Assembly (NCBI GenBank): GCA_015657535.1
Contig: JADHZB010000865.1
Location: forward strand, 1-64,000
Source of the DNA: Nephromyces sp. MM_2019
Lineage: Eukaryota > Apicomplexa > Aconoidasida > Nephromycida
DNA: 64,000 bases
Reading direction: 5' to 3'
Shown here: positions 44,974 to 56,826 of the stretch, piece by piece
How the letters are laid out: every line of letters starts with the position of its first letter
Numbering within the stretch: the first letter of the stretch is position 1
The notes under the pieces: generated by a model
Databases searched by the model: none
What the model was told of the DNA's origin: nothing
What the model saw: only the letters and a program-made list of their open reading frames with translations
Position numbers and translations under genes: made by a program

Positions 44974-47900
44974 CTAAAATTCACAGATAAAGTAACAAAA
45001 CGTCTTAGTTTTGGTGCCCATTTAACTAAGGAAAAAAAATTAAGGAAAAAGGGGTAATCTTGATCTAAATTCTTTTGTTTTTGTCGTATATATGTCAAAA
45101 ACCTCTATATCTGTTAGATATAAATTATTTGCTAATTACAGTATCACGTTTCTAACCATTTTTAGGTTTTTGGAAATAGTTTGAGGTGTGTAAATATCGG
45201 GAACATTGTAGCTTATTCATAATCCTTGGAATAATTAAAAAGTATTATTTGATGGTTATAAAGGGTGTGAAGTAATTTACAATTGTGTGGCATCACTTAT
45301 ATGTGCGTGATACCTATTATATTCCTGTGATTTTATTTATAGACTTGAAATATTTTCTTCAAGAGTGTTGTGGGTTGTGTAATGTCTAAGTGTTTTAGGC
45401 TATTTTCAGGTGTGTAGAGAGTTTTAAGCTTTCGATGTTATTTCTAAGTCGGTACTTTTGTTTACAAGGGTGCAGTGTTAAATATGAGTTTGTGATGATA
45501 CTTGTAAGAGTGTAACATCATTTGTGTTTCTGGGTATAATTTAAAGCTCAAGGTTATGAGAGAAATAAATAGAAACACAGCTTCAGAATAACCTAACAGA
45601 TCTTTAAGCATCAAGGCTTATTATCCAAGAGTAATGTTAACAAAACAAGCTATATGTTTATGTACTGATAAAGCTATAAGTATTTGTACGAAAGAGTCTA
45701 GACGGCTCATCGTATGATTCGTTAGGATTTAATTTACATTGAAGTTTGTTTAAAAAGCGCTTTGTGTTTGTCAAAGGGCTGAATAAAGTCAGAGAAGAAA
45801 TTTTATATTAAGTGAATGAATACAACACTAACATTATTAAGAGTAGCGGCATTCTGTGAACCAAGTTTATGTGTCGATGTTGAGAAAGCATAACTTCAAC
45901 CAGAAATCCAAATTAATTTTATCTTTCACATAACCGCTAGCATTTACAAGATTGAACACTTAATCACCTACTTCCTTATGGTTTGTAGGTATGCAAAGGA
46001 GCTTTATCTGGTGCCAATTGAAAAAAATTTGATATCTTCATTCATACGGGCGAACATAAATATCATTCCTTTACTATATAAACACTAAGAGTACTTACTT
46101 AAGCCATAATATAAGGGATTTATAAAGACTCTTTACTCTTCCCTATCAAATGCTATAGCAAAGCCTTATGCTTTCAAGCAGGTAATTCTCACAATTATAA
46201 AAGGGAATGTGTTTAGCAACTCTAATGTTCAAGTCATTTCTAGCTCAATCTTTTATCCACCAAACATAACTACTCTAAAATTTAACTATTGTACTCCATC
46301 AAACCAATTATTAGTTGAACCTATTAACCTTTTTACATGAATTTATATTATGTATTTAAGGCCTTGGATCATACAATAACTTACTAATCCAACTCTACTG
46401 GGGACTACAAAGGTTCCAAGTGAATCTTTATTTTCGAGACGAAAAACAATGAATGATAAAATTGAATTGTTATCTAATAAACTTATGAAAAAACCATTTT
46501 AATTAACTTAATTCTCATTGCCTCACCCTAGTTAATAAACTATCAAATTTATAGACTTGCTTCATAAAATGAGTATAGATGTTATAACAATTTTGTTACT
46601 AACTAGTTTGTTAGTGTAAAAGAATTGTCTTTCACCTAGATTAACTTTTAAGAAATATGTTAATTAATATATTTACATCAAAGCTTACTTTTGAGCACCA
46701 TTGGAATCTCATCTGTTAAATATACCATTACTTGACAGAGGCGATAGCCAGATAAAGGGAGAAAACATGGGATTTTATGTTTAAGGTAAGTTATCGAAAT
46801 ATTATATTTTTAAGTTTCGAATACTTCCTTACTGTGTCAGCGTTGAAACTAGGTTAATTAAGGATACTCATAGCATGCCTTTTCTATGCGACCTACAAGT
46901 TAGTTGGTGATTTATTCTGTACAATTCATTTTTGTGTAGGCAAATAAGTAACGTTAGTCAAGCTCTTTAACATGGATTGATAAGCAATAAAACACAGGTT
47001 AAAAACCAACGTTATCAATATGATGATTAATTATTTCAAACTCAATCGAAGATGGATGTGAGCTCTAACCTTACATTTTCTTTCCATAGGGATTTAAGCT
47101 ATTTAGTGAGTAGAGTTTTCACAATTCTAGCCCAATGGAGCTCTCATGAGTACCGAATCATAATAAGTTAAATTTTATTGTAGTCTAATTTATATAAAAT
47201 TAAATTAATAGAATCGCTTATCTCAATCTTACTAACCAACACTTTTATAATGCCGTTTTTAAAAGAAGTTTGAGAGAAACAGGTCAAACTCAGTAAGTTT
47301 TTAAAGTTGCAGAACTAAAATAAATAGCACCGAGGAGAGTAATAGAAAACTCAGAGGAGATTGAGTTAGGCGCACACAGTTTAGCCTATTGCTTATAATA
47401 AGCTGTGTAGAAAAAAAGTTAGCATTACATCAATCTAGAGCTGCTAGAAAAGCTTACGCTGTTAGGTTTAGTTTATATTAAATATCTCAATGAGTGTGGT
47501 ATATTAGCTTGTAAGGGTTGCATACATTTATTTGGGTACGATTAATGTTGTACTTATTAAATTACAAACTACTTAATTACTTAGAATGAGCCAGCGCTGC
47601 TTGGGTCTATCTAACAGTAAATAGTGTGTTTTAACTCTTAACGTTATCTAACACATTTTAATACACTTGCAACACATAGAATTGACAACGTTCACCAGAG
47701 TTCATTTATATTTAAAAGTTTGAGCTGATTTAATATGATTCTAACAGCTCAATGTGCATGCATTGGGTGGCTAACAATCTACTCAGTATATCACCGAAAC
47801 TAGGTCCTCGTATAACACCAATATTTTCATATAAATAGGATTTATTATTCCTTCCTTTCTTTTTACTACTCATCAAATAATTATACATAGCCTTAAATAC

Positions 47901-48015
47901 AAAAAACGCCAGCACATAAATTATAGCTTTCACAACAGTCTCTGGTAAACCATCATTCCACCCTAATCGGACCAACTTGCAATTACATTTTATCTCAAAT
48001 GTAACAGTGTACTAA
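44974..48015. other. Spacer holding the unidentified 5' part of the EngB-type gene
   Basis: 3 kb between two divergent genes. The left part (to about 45560) is T/G-rich on the + strand, the mirror of the A/C-rich leader seen before other genes, consistent with the GTPase leader or first exon. The rest is AT-rich. A minus-strand frame at 47730-47975 with one hydrophobic segment has no ATG and starts at TTG; I do not count it as a gene. Confidence 0.4.
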
Positions 48016-51000
48016 ATGGCACAATATAAAACAAAGACTATCACTTTATGCGCTACAGAAGACGTATTTAGATCATTATTCGCTGAATCACAACAACCCA
48101 GCCCTCCTGTACCCATCACCGCAACGCGTATAGGTGACATCCTCTACCTAAACAATGCTTCCCAACATGTTGATAGATTTTATTCAACCCAATCAATAGA
48201 GTTACCTGAAGGCCTACCCAAAACTATCAGCAGCTCGAATTTATTTGACTATTACACTTCTGAACTAGATGAGTTTAACGAGCTCCTGTGCCCACCTTGG
48301 GAACCACCACGGTCTACCATACATTCTACTCCATTTCTACGAGATAGTCAATTTGAACAGAATAAATACATAATAACAACCATACCAAATGCTAATGATC
48401 ACCCGAAATTTTCTCCCGTAAAGGGAAGCCAAAAAACTGATGAACACTTGCAGCATGACACTAACATAACAAATGATCACATTAAAGATAATTCTTATAA
48501 CAGTTTATGTGGGTGTAAAATACAACTTCATCCTAATAGAACTGAGGGTAATTGCTACACCGACATAGATGATAATCATATTTACCCAATAGAATATAAT
48601 CAATCAGAATTTTCCAAGATAGACTATAAGAATTTTAGTGCTAAGCATGAAGCCACCACAGCTGATTATTTAAATTCTATGCCTACAGAAACCAGGCTGC
48701 AATCTTCTACAAGTCAACCCTATAAGCACATAAATGAAGTTTTACAAAGCCAATATCTAAATCAAACGAACCCTTTCCAAAACCATTTTCAACCCATTTG
48801 GCCTAACAATATTGATTCAGAATTTCAGGATTATGAACGGCTAGAAAATAATAGGAATTGTAAAGCTTACTTAGACCAACACTCTCACAAAGAAATAAAT
48901 CAATCCCAAACAAACAACTCTCAGGCAATTCTGAATAGTCCTTATATGCTGTATCCAGAAAGATATACATCACATCCCTACTACTCTGAAGGATCCATTT
49001 CTGATAACCATCGAGTTGTAAACAATTATTTTGACTATCTTGATAAATTTCCAAATACCCAACCAGACAACAAATGTGAATATTTTAATGATGATTCTAA
49101 CTCATTTTCTCTTATAAGTGAGATCAATCACCTTTCCTCATTATTCCCATCTTCAGAGCCATCTTTCCAACATATCTTAGATCAATTATACAGTATATCA
49201 GATCCATGTTCACCCATCCTTTTACCTACTTCGAAAACCGAGGATACTTTACCTGTCAAAAGTCATTGTATTAACCAACAAGTGGATTACATTGATGAGA
49301 CTCAAGAACTGGGAGTACTTATGATTGTAAGGTCAGATAATACTAAATTTGTGTTACTGAGATCTGAAGAAATATCTAAACTGAAATACATTTGTTCGAA
49401 AAAAAACATTTCACAGATTTATTTAGTAGTTACAGATGAGAAACTTAAGTACAAAAGCTTTAAAATATTTTCATTCGACGAATTCTTAAATCAATTATCG
49501 ACCTCTGATAGTAATGAGTACATATCTCTCAGCACAGCTCACCAGTCTGATAACAAACTTTCTCGGAATAGTAACAATTCATCACATAATAATTATCCGG
49601 TAAATACTAATTCACATACCAAAGACTCATTTAATCCAGCTGTCAAGAGAGATCCGAACTGTTTTCTAAGCAGCTCATCAGTCTCCCTATTTGAATTCCT
49701 TATTCAAGAATCAAATTTTCCTGAAGCACTAGGTACAACAATCTTTGTTTTCCATTCAACTGATAATCAAACTGTTCAATATGCCAACATCGAATCTCTG
49801 CTTCTCGATGATATGAATGAATATAACTACCTGTTCCTCAAACCAAAAAGCACGAAGAATTGGATCGAAACACATCTTCAACATAGCTACTTGGAGCACC
49901 ACTCGATTGATTGTGTGCAAAAGCTGCTTCCTATCGAAGTTAATGATTATTTTCCAGATTTTGAAACCTACATTTCACCATCACCCACTGAAAACAATGA
50001 GATTGGCTCACTTTGTGACAAAAATATACACACACGCTATCAAAGTTATTTAGAAACATCACCTAACTCCAATATAATCAATTCGATCGAAGCTTTTGAC
50101 CAGTTTATATCTAACATTGATGGTATACCTACAGAAGAGATAGTTGATTACTATCCTGAAGCAAAGAGCCTTCAGCAAGATGAAGACAACAAATCTTACA
50201 CACAGTTACTTGGTAATCTACATGCTAACATCCCACAAAAAGAAGATTTATGCATAATTGCAAATAACAACAAGACAGTAGAAGGAAATAAAAGCACAAA
50301 AGCAGCCAATTTAATGTTAAGTAGCTACATTTCCAAGACAGATAACAACAATACAAACCTAGGCAACGATATCGCAAACACTGCAAATGACACAAAAACA
50401 AAAGAAGACTACATTGACTGTATTATAGAGGAAGATTTTGATGAGGATCAAATCTCATTTCAATTAGATAAGTCTGAAAAGCACATTCCTAAAATATTCT
50501 ACACAAGCAGTGATCAAAATGAAATGTTTCAATTACATCCCTCGATTTTATCACACACACACACTGAAAATAGTACAGAAATCTTAGCTTACACACTGAC
50601 TAAACAACCAAAACTGGATGCTATTAGTCGCCTTATTGCCCAAATTTCTACAAGTTTAATTTGCTTTAAGAATGCCCAGTTCATATTCGAGGAATTAAGC
50701 AAAATTGAAGCCGATGAAGATCAAATTAGAAACCAGTATCAACCTTTATTAAAATTGCTTATAAACCAATCACTAGATGACCTTTCAATTAATCCAAATA
50801 TAAAAGAGCATACTTATTTTAATACCAAATCTGGCAGTGAGCCTAGATACACACAACCCAAATATAAAAAAGGTGAAGTCAACAAAGAAGAAGATAGTTC
50901 TACATTCTCACAAGATAGCAACCACAAAGAGTACGAAGAGAACATGAACTATGTCACTAGGCATGAGAAAACGAGCATGAATAGTGCTTATAATGAGGAT

Positions 51001-54000
51001 GATAGAGATAAAACTAACAATTGTGATCACTGTAACAAAGATAAAGAATATAATAAGTATCAGCATCATAACCAACATCAATTGCGTATCCATATATGCC
51101 GATGCCTGCTACAACGTAGCCTTACACAATTTCTGCGTTTATGGGCCCAATACCTACCTTCACACAACCCTTTCCTACCAGTTGTCTTCTCTTCTCTTGC
51201 CTCCATTTATGAGTATATGGGAGACACTTTCCTATTATTTGAAAACTCTGAATTGAGTTTAGTTGCTGCTTATCAATGTTACCTCTTAGCTCTTTATTTC
51301 CTACATCTCCGAGACCAAATAATAACACAGCCTCTCAACTTATTTTATAGGTGTGGTGAGAATGAGCATCAGGATATGGTGTCACTTTTTAAACGAACAC
51401 ACAAGAAAATACATCGCTGTCTACTTAGCCTCATTAGTCACTATATTATTATAAATAAGCCCGACCAACATGACAATGTTACATGCAACAATTTCTTCGA
51501 CAGCTTATACAGCAATTCAGAAAATACCTTCGCCTCAGCTAATCAGGGAGATATTGATGATCATCATCCTAAAAGGAGCTCTAATAACATAGAAAAAAAA
51601 GAGCCAAACAATTACTCACCCGAAACAAGCACGGGGTACAATAAAAACCAACATTCTTTCCCCCAGGAAAAAGCGAGGTATGATGTATCTAAGAATTACA
51701 CCATCTATCCCCATTGGGACCAAAGGGGTAATTTAGGATGCGCATTTGGATATATGCTCCTTTTATCTTCGCTAATCAATCATGAGAACTTATTAAAGAA
51801 TGATAACTTATCTTCATTCTTCCAACATGTAGACATTGAGTCACATATCGCAATACTCGAAGGAGATAAATCCCAAAACAACTTTCCTAAGACTAGCAAG
51901 AAGAATAATCCCAAACCTGAATCAAGAAGACACGCCAACACACTTGATGTACTCGAAGCATCTCTTTACAAAGCACTAGGAGATTTTTATGGTCGATGGT
52001 ATTGGCAACTTAAAAATCAACCACCTCATATTACAAGACAGATTTCGATTGATATCCAAAGAAATTCATTCCGGTGTATACCACTTATCCAAATGATTTC
52101 TATGCCTGATATGGTGCAGTCTACACCATCATATATCTATCCCTACTTCAAGGGAAAAGGTAGACCCACTGAAGGTTGGTTATCACCCATATTTCCTTTT
52201 TTTCAGAGTTTTGTTAAGAATCACATCTTCCACACACCTGCTGTAATAAATATAGATGCTAACTATATTGTACATGACAATGAATCTAACTTAAATAGTG
52301 GAATAAATTTTTACCTTAAAGGTTTAAGAAAGCTAAAAAATGCAAGCTTACCAAAAAAGTTCGATTCTTTGTATATAAACCTCAAACAACGCATGGGTCA
52401 TGCATACTTTGCTTTATGTGAATATTACACAAACAGCGGACGTTTCACAAAGGCTCTTATACACTGTAATCAAGTAAGCATTTATACTTGTATATATGAC
52501 CTTTTTATTTCTTCATTCTTAGTTTAAAAGTTTAAAATAAATTTAGTGTGCTATTCATTCAATAAAAATCCATCTTCTTTGAATATCTAATTCTTTTTAG
52601 GGCTTAGAATTATTCGAAGCAGTTGGAGATAAGATAAACAGTGCAAAATCACAATTTATAATGTGTAAGCTCAAGTTAGAGCCAACCACTTTTATCTCCT
52701 TTTCAAATGGCATTAATATAAGCTCAGAGGCACCTATATCAGAACCTAATAACCCACTTGATCTCATCAGTGAAGGCAACTTGAAGGTGGCCACGAGTTG
52801 CACAGAAGCTCTTCATGAAGCATATAAGAGCATTAAAGCTGCTATTTCATATTCACAGAAGTCTGCAAAACGCTTACGAAATAAGAAAGCTTCTAAACCT
52901 ATGAGTAATAATGATAACTCAACCCCGGTTTCAACTTTCCCTAACTTATTTAATGTCTCATCAAAACACGATGAATATTCACATCTTAAATTACTTGAAT
53001 TGCTTTCTACCTATCTAGCCTACTTACACCTTGGAATTGCTCGTACACTTATGACCACTCTGAGCGGCCTGGAATTCCCTTCTACAACAGAAACAACTAA
53101 GCTTACTAAAAATTCTAGCATCACTTTAGCAAACAACAAGTCATATCAGTATAAGCAATTCATAAAAAATATTTTACCCTTTAATCTTTTTGAAATTTTC
53201 CAACATTATAGCCACTTTCTAAAAGGAGAGGAAGCAGCAAAAGGTTTATGTAACGAAAGAGAAGAAGAAAGGGCTGTAGCAGATCGTATTATACATCATT
53301 TGGATGAATCTATAAGACTATTGGAGACGGACTTTGAACATCTTGCAATGTGGTAAGCCTCACATTTGATAAACATATAATCCCTTAACAAATACTATTT
53401 CATGATTTATCAGTGGCTTAGCTTACTATTGTTTGGGCTGTATATATACCCGTCAAGTAATTCTCTTTCGTCAAAGATATGGTCATAATTTATCTAAGAA
53501 AAACACAAGAAAATTGAAAACCAAGTCTATGAAATATCAACATCTACTTAGTCTTTCATTTTCGCATACTGAAAAGGTAAATATTACCATCAAGATTTTA
53601 GATTGTCTTTTAATTTATAAATATTTAATTTTATTATGGCTACTATATAATTTATTATTTTGATAAGCCAATATAATAATACGTAAAACCCATATAACAC
53701 AAAAATTACTATTTACTAAGCAACGTTACTTTAATTTAGCTAATAATTACAATCACTTGCTATTAAAAATTAACACTATGCATTAAATGAACTATTAATA
53801 CTCGTCTTTTTACACAGTCTATTCGATTGTTTCACTCCTCCTCACCAACTATAACTGCTGATTGGTTGTACCCATTCAATGATCTATCTCCCGTTATTTC
53901 GGCAAAGGCTATTTCTGAACTTTCGGGAAAGTTTATTTGTTTACAATCCTCATGCACACATTATCCTACGATTGCCAAAGGAGATACATCAAGCTTATAC

Positions 54001-54744
54001 TCATTCTTACCTTGGTGGACAAAATATTATATATCAAGTTGCCTTATGCTAAAGTCATTAATGGAGTTATACCCAGAATATTCAGGTATATAAAATATCT
54101 TAGACTCGCTTTACATATAAATTTTAACTTAAAAAATAAGAATTATTACGCTCCCGGAATAAATACCAATAACTTTTAAGCTTAAATTTGATAATACAAC
54201 AGTATCAGCTTCCAAGTTAATTTGACATAATGTTGAAATACATTGACGAATGATTTAAGAAATCAGTGATATATTTTCAACATGTTTGTAACATAACTAT
54301 TGGATATTAATATTATGTCAAAAACGCTTAGATGAATCACTAATGATTTTACATACAGGTTATAAGAACAAATGGGAATCAGGCTTACAAACCCTCTTAT
54401 CTATATCGGACATCCTACCCTACTTTTCAGAAATAAACAATGCTTACAGCACATCATCTACAACAACTGCGGAAAAGCTCTTATTTGAAGAGGGAGATCA
54501 AAATTTTTTATGGAGTTACCTTCATATGGAGATTGCATCATTATTATTGAATTTGGCTAATCAACCTATTGATTTACATACCTCCCAATTTGATACCCAA
54601 TATTATCGTCACATATATAAGATATATCTTAAAATATATTATCCATATTCTCAATCTCACACACACTCACATTGCTCGAACTTCTTAACATTTCTTGCAA
54701 GACTTCGCTTACCGTACCTCCAACGTCATCTAAAATTACAGTGA
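48016..54744 (+). CDS. EDRF1: Large EDRF1-like TPR protein, 2008 aa
   Basis: Best match from memory is the conserved eukaryotic protein EDRF1 (erythroid differentiation-related factor 1), whose biochemical role outside vertebrates is unclear. Exons 48016-52473, 52601-53352, 53414-53576, 53818-54085 and 54359-54744, phases consistent. Family-like pieces: near the N-terminus RIGDILYLNN (EDRF1 has HRIGRTLLLDELD-type text); about residue 434 LMIVRSDNTKFVLLRSEEI; near the end of exon 1 LYINLKQRMGHAYFALCEYY, joined to CNQGLELFEAVGDKINSAK and SQFIMCKLKLE, the TPR-like helices of EDRF1. The C-terminal third is mainly helical. The first exon (1486 codons) is inflated by Asn/Asp/Ser/His/Tyr-rich low-complexity sequence, and includes a CA repeat coding SHTHTEN near residue 850. 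No targeting signal. Gene call secure; family assignment moderate. Confidence 0.75.
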
Positions 54745-54887
54745 GATTTTCAATATCTAAATTTTTTTTAACAGTTTATAGTCTTTAAATTTTCTTATAA
54801 TAAAATTTATCCTAATATGATACATGTTAGTCGTATTAGCTGCAATATGATTATAATAAAAATTCGAGATCACTTTTAGTATTTTGT

Positions 54888-55998
54888 TTAAACATTTTTG
54901 TTGCTTCTTTGACTTCTGAGACAGCTCAATCGATTCTTCAAGTCTAACAATTCTCGTTCTAAGATATATACATATATCAATATTATTTAGGACGATTGTA
55001 TTTATAAGTATAAATGCTTTGTTAGGGGTATTTTGTATTGACATAAATTCGTAGTGTATGTGTGAGTATTTATGTATCTATATCTGTGAGCCAATAGAGC
55101 CTTGTGCCCTTGTGCATACATAGATTAAACCTTGTTTAAGTAAGGAAGATTTCATTGCGCTAATAAACTGTAGAGAAGACGTTTCCATATCCTGAATCTT
55201 GAAGATAAAATCAGAGCGAAATATTTCAACTGATATTTTTATCATCTTCAGCTTTTGTAGCAAAACCAAAAACTTGTTATTTCTGACTGTAAAAACATAA
55301 TTAAACAAACATTTTTTGAGGAGCGTAACTACACAGTCTAAGCTTGAATGAAAGTAAAATCTGCCAAAATTATGACTTCGTATTTAAAAATCCCTAATAC
55401 TTACTTAACACTCCTGAAACAAAGTTTAAAAGAGAGTAAAAGAATTCTGATCTAATTAGTTTTATCTATTTTGTTGCACGCCTACTAATAAATTAGCTAG
55501 GTCACAAAAAAGTATAATCTATGAGATATAGTAGTTACCTTTCGAGAGAGAATCAGGTATGGGATTATCCGGTGGAGCTAAATTATGAAGAGTTAGTAAA
55601 GTTTTGCACATTTCATAGTCGTTTTGATTCTCTTTTTTTATCTGACTTGATACTGTCGAATTGTAATAAGATGAGTGAGTAGTTTGAGATGAAAATAAAT
55701 GTGTGTAAAAATCTGGAGAATCTTTATAAGATTCAAGGTCAATCCCATGGGTTGATGGTAACGTTTGTCGTATTATTCGTCTTAAATACTGAATCTCTTT
55801 AAGTGCTAATAAAAATGTTTCTGTGAGTGCTTTATGTGGATTTTCAGTTTTGTGTGTAGAGTTACTGCTTTTAGTCCCAAATCCTTCATCCATTTTACTA
55901 AGTGAGTATTTATCTTCAATTGAATAACTCGAAGGAAGTTCTCCACAGCTCTCAATACAAGTCTGTTTGTTACTTTTTACTATCGTATTAGTATCCAT
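54888..55998 (-). CDS. Unrecognised coiled-coil protein, 228 aa
   Basis: Exons 55998-55539, 55286-55131 and 54958-54888. The second donor CAAG|GTTTAA is preferred over reading on to a TAG because it joins in frame to a heptad-rich last exon (ERELLDLKNRLSCLRSQRS, then NKNV and stop). The N-terminal half is polar and Ser/Thr/Asn-rich (MDTNTIVKSNKQTCIESCG); LTETFLLALKEIQYLRRII, the second exon (FLVLLQKLKMIKISVEIF, FKIQDMETSSLQFISAMK) and the third exon are predicted helical, probably coiled coil. No membrane segment or known domain. Tail-to-tail with the EDRF1-like gene, 143 bp apart. The alternative model ends after TRAQGSIGSQI. Function unknown. Confidence 0.6.
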
Positions 55999-56826
55999 TG
56001 ATTTCTTTTTAAATCCAAGCCTAGGAGGTTTTGTAATCTTTGTTCTTTTACAATCACTTGTGTATCCAATCTTATGATTAGGTTGGAAACTTGTATGTAG
56101 CCAATTAGTCTAGATTTTTCAAGACCTATATTCTGGTGCATTTATATGCATAACCTATGCAAATATATTATCATTACTGCCTATTTAGATATTATACCTG
56201 CAGAAGCTATGTAAATAATAGATGTTAAAGCTATCTAACTACAGTATTTCTATAGCCTGTGTAGGCATTAAATGTAGGAGTCAAGTAGATTTTTAGTGAG
56301 ATTTATTTGGGTACTGCATGTGTATACCCTATGAAGGCATTTTTTTACCTTTATGGGTAAATGTCTTTAGTTGTATTTTGTTGTTTTAGGATATTTGTAT
56401 TTGTGTGCTATAGCCAGAGCTACGCATACGCCACAGTATACCTAAGGCTGACAGAGGGTTTGGTTCTAAACTGTTTAGAAAATCCACGATAGAATTTGCT
56501 ATGAAAATTTTATTTTATTTCTTAAACGGTCATAGACACATCATAAAATCGTTTAGAAGTGACTCCTCTTGTCCTATTTATACTTAATTAATTAGTGTTT
56601 GTTTGATTGTATCTATCAATAATTATAAATAACTCTGAATTAGCAGTGTTTATACATCAAATCAATTATATTTGTCTTAACACACATCAAACAAACATGT
56701 CTTCATTATTACTTAATCCTATTAAATTTTTACTCAATTTATAACTTTTATACATGTTTTTTTATAGTATTGATTAGCTATCAATGATTACACTGTAGTT
56801 GCTCAAGAAACAAATTTGACGCGATT
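55999..56826. other. Divergent spacer
   Basis: About 830 bp between the coiled-coil gene and the nine-exon gene; both probably have promoters here. AT-rich; loosely repeated words around gcctgtgtaggcat and ccctatgaaggcatt near 56260-56340, too short to name. Confidence 0.4.

Noticed and set aside
47730..47975. Minus-strand frame with one membrane-like segment next to the EDRF1-like gene
   Set aside because: No in-frame ATG, and a partner exon would have to lie antisense within the EDRF1-like first exon. Kept only as a remote possibility.
52597..52803. Minus-strand frame in the EDRF1-like region
   Set aside because: Antisense shadow of a well-supported exon.
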